DNA of 64,000 nucleotides, taken from Paenibacillus auburnensis (GTDB lineage Bacteria > Bacillota > Bacilli > Paenibacillales > Paenibacillaceae). Positions 27,104-33,615 of the stretch are shown here, one piece after another; the first letter of the stretch is position 1, and each line of letters begins with the position of its first letter. The stretch covers positions 1 through 64,000 of the forward strand of contig NZ_CAKMMG010000003.1 of the NCBI RefSeq assembly GCF_927798115.1, in the 5' to 3' direction. The notes beneath the pieces were generated by a model. It did not search any database. It was not told the origin of the DNA and was given only the letters and a program-made list of their open reading frames with translations. A program made the translations under genes and the position numbers.

Positions 27104-27237
27104 TCTAGTCTTGTTCTGCCGCTGCTTCATTTAAGGGATCAGTCTAACACTTATTTTCCAAAAGCTGACGATTCTTCAATCCACATATATTGTTAAATCA
27201 ACGATTCTAGTCTAATACTTTATTTTCACAGAACAGC
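27062..27237 (+). repeat. Right-end repeat, copy A (176 bp)
   Basis: This segment is near-identical to 31786-31960 in the same direction. It includes a stem-loop at 27080-27123 (AGCGGCAG...CTGCCGCT with inner AAGACTA/TAGTCTT), then two AGTCTAA-YACTT-ATTTT boxes at 27141 and 27209, and ends in GAACAGC. Differences between the copies fall mainly in loops and between boxes. On its right it abuts a hairpin and a gene fragment reading leftwards. Confidence 0.8.
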
Positions 27238-27264
27238 TCCTGCAATAGCTGCTCTGCAGATGGA

Positions 27265-27357
27265 TTAATCGGTCCCGCGGGGAACCGACTCCAGGAGCAA
27301 TCCCGGCACCAGTTCCTGGTTCTCTTTTGAAGTACCAGACAGCGGGCCATCAGCCGG
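27265..27357 (-). pseudogene. Fragment of a gene 3' end, LacI-like tail
   Basis: One short frame reads PADGPLSGTSKENQELVP followed by GLLLESVPRGTD and a stop. It has no start and is cut off upstream by a stop codon. The ending (ELVPGLLLES) resembles the C-terminus of LacI-type sugar repressors; that is a weak match by eye. It suggests that a chromosomal gene was truncated where the accessory block begins. The other 160 bases up to the DinB-like gene hold nothing I recognise. Confidence 0.35.
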
Positions 27358-27521
27358 TTACGTCAGTTAACTGCTTAGTAGGCTTCAGCCTAGAAAGCAT
27401 ATATTTCAAACAAGCCAGGTTCTCCTCAATACAGTCTATGCATTATTGTTGCTGACGGAGCTATTAATCGACGTCATATGATAAGGCTATAATCCTAACA
27501 AATATCCCATATGATCGATAT

Positions 27522-27998
27522 TTAATTAGTACTGTCAATTATGCTCTTGATATTTTTAATTGTTGCAAAGTGCATTGCTTCATGGTAAATCAGAAAACCC
27601 AGTAATTGTTCTACATTTGTAAAGATAAGTCCTGTAGAGGACTTGTAATGAGGATTGATTTCTTCTTTCAATTTGTTTGAAAGTATCGAGTCAACCCTTC
27701 CCTTTTGTTCAGTTAACAAGTTAATTAATTGAGACAACGTTGGAGGCTCTATATTCCAGTCAGACGGTTTAGTTCCTGGATCAAACAATTTACTAAAATT
27801 AGCAGGATATTTGGTTTCTTCCCCAGTAAGTTGGAAAGCGAACTTCTCATGTATAACATACATGTGGCCAAGATTCCATTTTATATTGTTTTTCAAACCT
27901 GTTGGAATGATTTCCGATCCAGAGTCATTTATATTCCTTACATAATCAACTGCCTGACGGCGAACAAACTCTAATTGATCTGTGACAAAATTGCTCAT
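27522..27998 (-). CDS. DinB-like four-helix protein
   Basis: This 158-residue protein has the length and helix pattern of the DinB/YfiT superfamily. The three metal-ligand histidines are likely in NLGHMYVIHEKFAF near residues 47-55 and in YHEAMHFATIK near residues 138-143. Members include thiol-transferase (BstA-type) proteins, often stress-linked, but the specific reaction is rarely known. GGGAGGTCAG lies before the ATG. The gene is alone between the truncated fragment and the TetR operon, and is AT-rich relative to the core genes. Confidence 0.82.
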   Translation of the reverse strand: MSNFVTDQLEFVRRQAVDYVRNINDSGSEIIPTGLKNNIKWNLGHMYVIHEKFAFQLTGEETKYPANFSKLFDPGTKPSDWNIEPPTLSQLINLLTEQKGRVDSILSNKLKEEINPHYKSSTGLIFTNVEQLLGFLIYHEAMHFATIKNIKSIIDSTN

Positions 27999-28069
27999 GA
28001 TACTGACCTCCCATAAAGTCGCTAATGAGTAGAAGAAATTAAGCCAGTTTTACTAAAAGGACTTTCGTG

Positions 28070-28651
28070 TTAATGACGAGAGTTGCTTTTAGAAACAAAA
28101 GTTGAGACTCGTTGTGACAGATTTGCCAATGTACGTTCAAAGAAGGATTCATCATTAAGCGCTCTACTCAGAACCAATCCCCCTTGAATACCAGCAATTG
28201 TTTCCTCTGAAATTTGATCAGCAGTCTCTTTAGAGATCCCTGTTTGAACTAGTGCCGCGCTTAAGGCTTCAATCCATCTTATAAAATATTGCCGAATTAC
28301 AGTAGCGAATCGATCTCTTGTTCCGTCCAAAGCGAATGCACCAATAAGGCATATACGCTGTCCAGATTGAAAATAAGTATCGACCGCTTGCCACATATGA
28401 TCAATGGCTGCTCGGGGTTCACTCTTTTCGAGCGGTTCAAAAATGTTCTTGATAAACCATTGATCAATATGAGTAAGAATTTCAGCAGCCATCTCATCTT
28501 TTCCACCTGGAAAGAAATAATATAAGCTTCCCTTTGATAGGCGCGTACGGGCTGTAATTTTACTTAAAGATGCACCTTCATAACCTAATTCACGAAATAC
28601 CTCAGTAACGAGAGGGATGACATCAGATTTTTCAAAAACAGTACGAGTCAT
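28070..28651 (-). CDS. TetR family repressor (LmrA/YxaF-like)
   Basis: This 193-residue repressor has an N-terminal HTH at about residues 10-50 ([20 protein letters not shown] and [20 protein letters not shown]). The FPGGKDEM turn is typical of the YxaF/LmrA subgroup, which sense aromatic or hydrophobic drugs. It overlaps the upstream NTF2-like gene by four bases (ATGA), so it is second in a two-gene operon. A perfect 20-bp palindrome in the promoter at 29145 is its probable operator, implying autoregulation. Confidence 0.9.
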   Translation of the reverse strand: MTRTVFEKSDVIPLVTEVFRELGYEGASLSKITARTRLSKGSLYYFFPGGKDEMAAEILTHIDQWFIKNIFEPLEKSEPRAAIDHMWQAVDTYFQSGQRICLIGAFALDGTRDRFATVIRQYFIRWIEALSAALVQTGISKETADQISEETIAGIQGGLVLSRALNDESFFERTLANLSQRVSTFVSKSNSRH

Positions 28652-29109
28652 AGGTTTAACTCCCTTAGGCTCGGGTGTTCAGCGGGACGTGTGCCGAGAG
28701 GCCAATGAAATTTTCGTTCCTCTTCCTCAATCGGCATGTCATTAATCGAAGCAAATCTACGCTTCATCAAGCCATCATCTGCGAATTCCCAATTCTCGTT
28801 TCCATACGATCTGAACCAATTGCCACTATCATCATGCCATTCATATGCGAATCTCACGGCAATACGGTTATCCGTAAATGACCAAAGTTCCTTGATCAGG
28901 CGATAGTCGAGTTCTTTGGCCCATTTTCTAGTTAGTAAAGAAACAATTTCTTGGCGGCCTGTTATAAATTCGCTCCGATTTCTCCAATAACAATCTTCAG
29001 TATACACAAGTGAGACGCGCTGCGGGTCTCGGCTATTCCAGCTGTCTTCTGCCATACGTGTTTTTAGGATCGCCGTTTCACGAGTGAATGGGGGAGTTAA
29101 ATTATTCAT
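28648..29109 (-). CDS. NTF2-like (DUF1348) protein
   Basis: This 153-residue protein belongs to the SnoaL/NTF2-like fold, DUF1348 group: conserved segments are [37 protein letters not shown] and [20 protein letters not shown]. Function is unproven for the family. I set the start at 29109 ([15 protein letters not shown]) since GAGGAAAA lies upstream; the longer open frame would run through the operator palindrome. It is first in the operon with the TetR gene and is probably what the repressor controls. Confidence 0.87.
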   Translation of the reverse strand: MNNLTPPFTRETAILKTRMAEDSWNSRDPQRVSLVYTEDCYWRNRSEFITGRQEIVSLLTRKWAKELDYRLIKELWSFTDNRIAVRFAYEWHDDSGNWFRSYGNENWEFADDGLMKRRFASINDMPIEEEERKFHWPLGTRPAEHPSLRELNL

Positions 29110-29144
29110 TAAATTTTCCTCACTTTCTGTACCGTTTGCATCAG

Positions 29145-29164
29145 TATAAACCGATCGGTTTATA
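29145..29164. promoter_or_regulatory. Palindromic operator for the TetR repressor
   Basis: TATAAACCGATCGGTTTATA is a perfect 20-bp palindrome, 36 bases before the start of the NTF2-like gene and its co-transcribed tetR. The ACCGATCGGT core is like operators known for LmrA/QacR-type TetR repressors. Binding by the encoded TetR is inferred from position. Confidence 0.75.
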
Positions 29165-29253
29165 AATACAAGTGTACATCCCAATTTGAATACCAATTTC
29201 GAATCGGTTCAGGGTGCATTAGGTACCAAGAAACTGACAAAAGCCTAGGCAGG

Positions 29254-29904
29254 CTAATCCATTCTTGTAATATGAAAATGTTCAGCGACAACATAAAGGG
29301 AATGTTCTGCATTAACGAACAGCAGGATTTGTTCCGTTCCTGTATCGGAGTGGATAAACGGATAGGACTCGAGCGTAACCTGCATGGACTCCTTTTCCAG
29401 CACCTTGCGGTAAATATCTGCAATTTCCTGAGGCCCAAAGGTAAGTGTAATATGGTCTTGAGTGAAACCTGGCTGAACAGGCAGAAAATCATGAATTCTA
29501 TTAACAGCATTATATTTATTTAGAAAATTAGAAAGTTCTTTAAAAAGCTGACCATAAATTTTTTCGTTTTCCGCCATCTTTTTTGGACCTAAAATCCAAA
29601 AGTAGGGTTTGTTGTATTTAAATAAAACCGGATGATCTCTCAAAATCCGCAAATAAAGAAATGAGCTGCTGATTCCAAGGTTGTTTTCACGTACATCCTC
29701 GCAAATAATGCTCCAGGAGGCATGCTTTCCTACAGTTCTTCCGTAAACCTCCTTGTACATGGTTAGGGTGAGGTGCAAGTCGCTGTCTACCCGTACGGCT
29801 TGATCAATAGAGAAATACCCCTCACCTTCTGTTAATTCATTTAGTGCATCAATAATTTGTTGAATCAAATAAATAGCCTCCTTGTTATGAAATAGAACTG
29901 ACAT
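29254..29904 (-). CDS. Unknown protein (216 residues)
   Basis: I do not recognise this protein. It is soluble in appearance, with no signal or membrane segment, and mixes helices and strands. Notable segments are IYLIQQIIDALNELTEGEGY at the start, LYLRILRDHPVLFKYNKPYF in the middle and QILLFVNAEHSLYVVAEHFH at the end. The ATG at 29904 has only a weak GGATTG site. It stands alone between the NTF2-like operon and a repeat hairpin, in AT-rich accessory DNA. A C-terminal truncation cannot be judged without homologues. Confidence 0.6.
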   Translation of the reverse strand: MSVLFHNKEAIYLIQQIIDALNELTEGEGYFSIDQAVRVDSDLHLTLTMYKEVYGRTVGKHASWSIICEDVRENNLGISSSFLYLRILRDHPVLFKYNKPYFWILGPKKMAENEKIYGQLFKELSNFLNKYNAVNRIHDFLPVQPGFTQDHITLTFGPQEIADIYRKVLEKESMQVTLESYPFIHSDTGTEQILLFVNAEHSLYVVAEHFHITRMD

Positions 29905-29960
29905 TGCTCAATCCGTTATCAAGCATACCTCATCCCGTCATTAAATGAATGGAAGATTAT

Positions 29961-29990
29961 TAAACTAACGTTCTCTGTTCGTTTAAAATC
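29961..29990 (-). repeat. Single CTAACG-type hairpin of the island family
   Basis: AAACTAACG-TTCTCT-GTTCGTTT is a close relative of the perfect CTAACG/CGTTAG hairpins at 26375 and 27051. It lies just downstream of the VOC gene stop codon (30006, minus strand), the same relative place as the hairpin after the 184-residue gene. It may act as a terminator or a recombination site. Confidence 0.55.
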
Positions 29991-30005
29991 CGTATATAAG
30001 ATCAG

Positions 30006-30461
30006 TTATTTTGTATGTAGTTGATTCCAATCTTTCCAGGACATGATTTCCAATTCAGTCCTTGGCTCATCGTTTAACATAGCAATGAGCTCGATAGAAT
30101 GACCATCCGGGTCATCAAAGTAAATAGAAACAGCTGGCATAAAAGGAAAAACCATTAATTCCTCCGGAGAATCACCGTAGAAATTGGTACTCTCAATACC
30201 AAGTGCTTTTAGGTAATCATTTGCATGAATGATATCCTCTACATCGACCCTAAATGCAAAATGTTGTCTCTGTACAAGAGGGCTAGGGTAATTTTCCCTA
30301 ATGCCTAACATAGATTCGCCAGGTTTGCCTACCCAATAGAATTTTGATTTGCGCACTCGATCCTCGTACAAAGGGATAATGTTAAGTAATTTTTCATAAA
30401 AGCTTGATGATTTCTCGTAGTTACTGACATTGATATGAGTCTCAAATAGTCCCTTAATCAT
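30006..30461 (-). CDS. VOC (glyoxalase/bleomycin resistance) family protein
   Basis: This 151-residue protein consists of two beta-alpha-beta-beta-beta repeats of the vicinal oxygen chelate fold. The first module begins LFETHINVSNYEKSSSFYEK and the second ends VSIYFDDPDGHSIELIAML, with the likely metal ligands His8 and Glu near residue 128. VOC proteins include glyoxalases, dioxygenases and antibiotic-binding proteins; which one this is cannot be told. GGAGGACTAAC precedes the ATG. It stands as a single gene in the accessory block. Confidence 0.88.
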   Translation of the reverse strand: MIKGLFETHINVSNYEKSSSFYEKLLNIIPLYEDRVRKSKFYWVGKPGESMLGIRENYPSPLVQRQHFAFRVDVEDIIHANDYLKALGIESTNFYGDSPEELMVFPFMPAVSIYFDDPDGHSIELIAMLNDEPRTELEIMSWKDWNQLHTK

Positions 30462-30531
30462 GTTAGTCCTCCTTAGCCTGTAATTCTAATAGAAACAGTA
30501 TGGATCTATCCTGTTATTAATATTATCACGA

Positions 30532-30846
30532 TTGCAGCAGGTGCCAGAACCGCATAATGATTTATTTGGCTTTGAGTCTTGCAGAAAAACTCTCTGGGGA
30601 CATAAGATTATTCATGAGCTTGGTTGCGAATTAATCTATTCATTAAGGGAAACGAATATATATGTATTTGATCAAGAATTAGAAAACCTAGAAAGAGAAT
30701 TCCGTATTTTTCTGGATCATTTCGATATGATTAAAGAACAAACAGGTTATAATCGAGATTTTATCGAATTTCGAGCAAGAAATGCCTTAGAAATGATAAA
30801 AGTGGCACTTCGAGAAAGAGATAATGTTGGTATAACGATTGGTTGA
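30532..30846 (+). CDS. Unknown short protein, possibly 5'-truncated
   Basis: A frame of 104 codons that opens with TTG but has no ribosome binding site before it, and no internal start before residue 60. The product looks like a real protein (CELIYSLRETNIYVFDQELE, then FDMIKEQTGYNRDFIEFRAR), acidic and helical, AT-rich in codon use. I do not recognise it. The missing good start suggests it lost its 5' end. It lies directly left of element 2. Confidence 0.4.
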   Translation: MQQVPEPHNDLFGFESCRKTLWGHKIIHELGCELIYSLRETNIYVFDQELENLEREFRIFLDHFDMIKEQTGYNRDFIEFRARNALEMIKVALRERDNVGITIG

Positions 30847-30989
30847 GCAATATGAATAGTCTTAAGCTAAATATCAAACAGGCGGGATACCCTCGTCCTG
30901 TAAAAAAAAATAAAGTATTAAACTGATGGCCGTAAATAGCAACTGAAATGTGCTAAGCTGATTTGGATAAACACGTAATAGAAATTCTG

Positions 30990-31093
30990 AGTATTGCCGA
31001 CACTGGAGACAGTCGAACAATTCCAGATTGGCGAAAGAAAATATCAAGGAAGAGTTCAAGAACCTCAAGCAGCAGGCAGACGTTCAAATCTAA
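30990..31093 (+). pseudogene. Decayed coding remnant before the DHFR-like gene
   Basis: One frame reads LAKENIKEEFKNLKQQADVQ just before a TAA at 31091, which looks like a genuine helical C-terminus, while the upstream frame (EILSIADTGDSRTIPDW) continues it only after a frameshift near 31025. I cannot name the family. It may be the tail of a gene once linked to the DHFR-like gene. Confidence 0.25.
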
Positions 31094-31115
31094 TAAATTG
31101 GAGGGCGTCAATGAA

Positions 31116-31676
31116 ATGGCTAAACTGATCTACGCTAATAACATATCTTTGGACGGGTACATTGAGGACGAGCGCGGCAATTTCGATTGGGGGATATCCA
31201 ATGACGAGACGTATGCGTTCTGGACTGGATTCCAGCGGCCGATCGGCACCTACCTATACGGGCGTCGACTCTACGAGAAGATGGTGTACTGGGAGACGGC
31301 TGACACCGGCGGCGATCAACCGGATATAAGGCAGGAATTCGCTCAGACCTGGCGAGCGGCTGAGAAGATTGTATATTCCCGCACGCTTCAGGCAGTGTCA
31401 AGCGCCAGCACCAGGATAGAGCGCGAGTTCAATGCTGATGCGATCCGAAGTCTTAAGGAGTCTTCTATAGCCGACATTACGATTGGCGGCCCCGAGCTTG
31501 CCGGGCAGGCGATGAGCGCGGGACTGATCGACGAGTGTCATCTGCTTCTTAATCCGATTGTGTTAGGTGGAGGGAAGAGAGCTTTACCGGACAACCTCAG
31601 TATGCGGCTCGAGCTGCTCGGTGAGCGCCGCTTCCAAGCTGGCGTTGTTCATCTTCACTACCGCGTGATCGTCTGA
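31116..31676 (+). CDS. Dihydrofolate reductase-like (RibD C-terminal) protein
   Basis: This 186-residue protein is of the DHFR/RibD-C superfamily (YyaP/YwjB-like): it starts MAKLIYANNISLDGYIEDER, has the GRRLYEKMVYWE segment near residue 48 and the cofactor-binding DITIGGPELAGQAMSAGLID near 125. It may be an NADPH-dependent reductase, but not necessarily of folate. I chose the ATG at 31116 with GGAGG ten bases upstream. Its GC content is clearly higher than in the surrounding repeat DNA, as expected if it was acquired as cargo. It is the only intact gene of element 2. Confidence 0.87.
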   Translation: MAKLIYANNISLDGYIEDERGNFDWGISNDETYAFWTGFQRPIGTYLYGRRLYEKMVYWETADTGGDQPDIRQEFAQTWRAAEKIVYSRTLQAVSSASTRIEREFNADAIRSLKESSIADITIGGPELAGQAMSAGLIDECHLLLNPIVLGGGKRALPDNLSMRLELLGERRFQAGVVHLHYRVIV

Positions 31677-31785
31677 CCGCGACGATAGAGTCAATTTCAG
31701 GAGAGATGCTTTCGGACTTACTATAACCAAGTGAAATTACGAAGCCCGAAGTTATGAGCGGCTTACATTTTTGAACTACCAGCTA

Positions 31786-31960
31786 CGTTAGTTAAACAAC
31801 AACAGCGGCAGTCCAAGACTTTATTTATCTAGTCTTGTTCTGCCGCTGCTTCATTTAATAAATCAGTCTGAAACTTTTTTCCGAAAGATGACGATTTTTC
31901 AATTCAAATATGTTGTTGAATCAACGATTCTAGTCTAATACTTTATTTTCACTGAACAGC
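31786..31960 (+). repeat. Right-end repeat, copy B (175 bp)
   Basis: The direct partner of 27062-27237. It contains the stem-loop AGCGGCAG...CTGCCGCT at 31804-31847 with inner AAGACT/AGTCTT, a degraded AGTCTGAAACTT box at 31865 and a perfect AGTCTAATACTTTATTTT box at 31932. It ends in GAACAGC, like copy A. The bases 31677-31785 between the DHFR-like gene and this repeat hold nothing recognised. Confidence 0.8.
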
Positions 31961-31991
31961 AATGCCTCTCCTGTAATGGAGAAGCCTTGCT
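31958..31991 (-). terminator. Hairpin downstream of mtlD
   Basis: AGCAA-GC-TCTCC pairs with GGAGA-GC-TTGCT past single-base mismatches, six-base loop. It follows the mtlD stop by about 30 bases on the minus strand. There is no T run after it because the repeat copy begins at once, so the element may have replaced that part. Confidence 0.55.
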
Positions 31992-32019
31992 CTTTGTGAT
32001 TGCAATATTTTGCCTCTGC

Positions 32020-33165
32020 TTATTTCAGCTTGGCGTATTCCGCCATCACGGACTGGTGCACCTCATGATCAGCAGCCAGGCCGGTGTATTTCGTAAGCGC
32101 TGCTTCTGCACCAAGCTCGGCAATAGCCGCCTGAAGCTCCACGGCTTCCGGATCATCATTTGCCTGGAACAGCAGTGCTCCCGCCATGGAACGGGTCAGA
32201 GCCTTGTAGCTAAGGCCACGATCATATGCCTGCAGAGCCGGCGACACCAGACGGTCATTCGGCGACAGCTTGCGGATCGGCGAGCGGCCTACACGCGACA
32301 CTTCATCGGTCAGGGCCGGATTCCGGAAACGCTCCAGGTTTTTCTCGATATATTTGCTGTGTTCAGCTTTGTCGAAGCCATGCTTTTGAACGAGGACGGC
32401 GCCTGTTTCTTCCAGGACTTCGCGTACCAGTCCAGTCAGACCCTCATCAGCCATAGCCTGCTGGATGGTCTCGTAGCCCCGAAGGTAGCCCAGATATGCC
32501 GCAGAGCAGTGTCCGGTGTTCACGGTGAACAGCTTGCGTTCAATATAAGGCTCAAGGTTCTCTACATAATGCACACCTTCGACCGGTGTATAACCCGGGA
32601 TCATCTGTGAAGCATCCACTACCCACTCATAGAACGGCTCCACTACCACCTTCAGAATATCCTCATGCTGCTGCAGCGGCACGATCCGGTCTACGGCCGC
32701 ATTCGGAAAAGCTACAGAAGCATCCGCTTTAGCGCGGGTAGCCTCATCCAGCTTCGCATAGACCAGCTCTTTGAGCTGTGCGCTGCCGCCAATAGCATTC
32801 TCGCAGGCGATCACATGCAGCGGCGCATCTGAAACAGCGACCCGTCTCTGGATTCCCTCTGCCACGACACCGGCAATATGCTTCAGAATGGAAACACCTA
32901 CAGCGGTCGTAACCAGATCCGCTTCGGCAAGCGCTGCGGCCACCTCATCCGCATGGGTAACACTGCTCAGAGCGGTTACATTCTTCACCAGTACTGTTTC
33001 CTGCCCGTCGCTTGCCAGTGTCACCGGATATTCCCCGCGTTCCTTAAGCTGGGCCACAAACGCCTCATTCACATCAACGAAGCAGACCTCATAGCCTGCT
33101 TGTGACAGCAGCAGTCCGATAAATCCTCTACCGATATTGCCTGCACCAAAATGAACGGCCTTCAT
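32020..33165 (-). CDS. mtlD: Mannitol-1-phosphate 5-dehydrogenase
   Basis: MtlD oxidises mannitol-1-phosphate to fructose-6-phosphate with NAD. The 381-residue protein begins with the Rossmann motif FGAGNIGRGFIG at residues 6-17, and carries the conserved KLFTVNTGHCSAAYLGYLRG near residue 212, which includes the active-site Lys and His of polyol dehydrogenases. It is the last gene of the mannitol operon, overlapping the mtlF stop codon. GGAGGACTGG is the ribosome binding site. Confidence 0.96.
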   Translation of the reverse strand: MKAVHFGAGNIGRGFIGLLLSQAGYEVCFVDVNEAFVAQLKERGEYPVTLASDGQETVLVKNVTALSSVTHADEVAAALAEADLVTTAVGVSILKHIAGVVAEGIQRRVAVSDAPLHVIACENAIGGSAQLKELVYAKLDEATRAKADASVAFPNAAVDRIVPLQQHEDILKVVVEPFYEWVVDASQMIPGYTPVEGVHYVENLEPYIERKLFTVNTGHCSAAYLGYLRGYETIQQAMADEGLTGLVREVLEETGAVLVQKHGFDKAEHSKYIEKNLERFRNPALTDEVSRVGRSPIRKLSPNDRLVSPALQAYDRGLSYKALTRSMAGALLFQANDDPEAVELQAAIAELGAEAALTKYTGLAADHEVHQSVMAEYAKLK

Positions 33166-33599
33166 TATTCCAGTCCTCCTTCAAAGATCGCGATTACATC
33201 CGCTGGGGTTGGAGCGCTCATTACCCGCTCAATAGCATCATCTTCTGTGAAGATCATAGCTACATTCGTCAGCACTTCCATATGCCCGTCACCTGCGGCA
33301 GCAATCCCGATCACAACAAAAGCAGGCTCATCACCGCCGAAATCAACGCCGTCCGGAAACCGGATCACGGAGAGGCCGGTAGATTTAATGAAAGGTCTCG
33401 CTTCCTTCGTTCCGTGGGGAATCGCAAGGCCCCCGCCCATATAGGTCGATACAACTTCCTCGCGTTCAAGCATCTTCGGTACGTATTCTTCCGTTACATG
33501 TCCTGCTTCTACCAGCAGTCTGCCGGCCATGGTGATCGCTTCGTATTTATCTTTGGCGGCACCGTTCATTATTACTTTGTTTTCTGACAGTATACTCAT
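33165..33599 (-). CDS. mtlF: Mannitol-specific PTS enzyme IIA
   Basis: This 144-residue EIIA protein of the mannitol/fructose type receives phosphate from HPr on His62 (GGGLAIPHGTKEA) and passes it to the IIB domain of MtlA. The length is normal for a separate MtlF. I chose the ATG at 33599; the open frame extends further upstream into the mtlR end, but the family N-terminus (MSILSENKVIMNG) begins here. It lies between mtlR and mtlD. Confidence 0.95.
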   Translation of the reverse strand: MSILSENKVIMNGAAKDKYEAITMAGRLLVEAGHVTEEYVPKMLEREEVVSTYMGGGLAIPHGTKEARPFIKSTGLSVIRFPDGVDFGGDEPAFVVIGIAAAGDGHMEVLTNVAMIFTEDDAIERVMSAPTPADVIAIFEGGLE

Positions 33600-33615
33600 A
33601 TGGTTTCTCTCGCTT

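Larger units (their letters stand above)
26172..27226. mobile_element. Cassette-like element 1 (1055 bp, 19-bp perfect terminal inverted repeats)
   Basis: The left end AAAATAAAGTATTAGACTA at 26172-26190 is the exact reverse complement of the right end at 27208-27226. A second, similar AATAAAGTGTTAGACT box follows the left end at 26192, and a matching inverted box occurs before the right end at 27141. Between them lie an internal inverted repeat and one gene for a 184-residue protein. No transposase is present and no clear target duplication is seen. The element begins 20 bases after the anti-sigma stop codon. It could be a MITE-like element carrying cargo, or a recombination cassette. Confidence 0.6.
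30907..31949. mobile_element. Cassette-like element 2 (1043 bp, 18-bp terminal inverted repeats)
   Basis: The left end AAAATAAAGTATTAAACT at 30907 matches the reverse complement of the right end at 31932-31949 in 17 of 18 positions. The size is almost the same as element 1, and the right 175 bp is shared with it. It contains one intact gene, for a DHFR-like protein, with a decayed coding stretch before it. No transposase gene is seen. As in element 1, the right end abuts a hairpin that is the likely terminator of a leftward chromosomal gene, here mtlD. Confidence 0.6.

Noticed and set aside
26340..27123. Reading the hairpins as true integron attC sites
   Set aside because: The GTTRRRY/RYYYAAC core sites are not present in the right arrangement and no tyrosine integrase gene is in the window.
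26172..27226. Reading element 1 as an ordinary insertion sequence
   Set aside because: The enclosed protein has no transposase motif (no DDE, HUH or serine/tyrosine recombinase signature), and no clear target duplication is visible.
29160..29510. A 116-codon minus-strand frame overlapping the unknown 216-residue gene
   Set aside because: It is in another frame of 29254-29904, has a poor start and unlikely composition, and crosses the TetR operator region.
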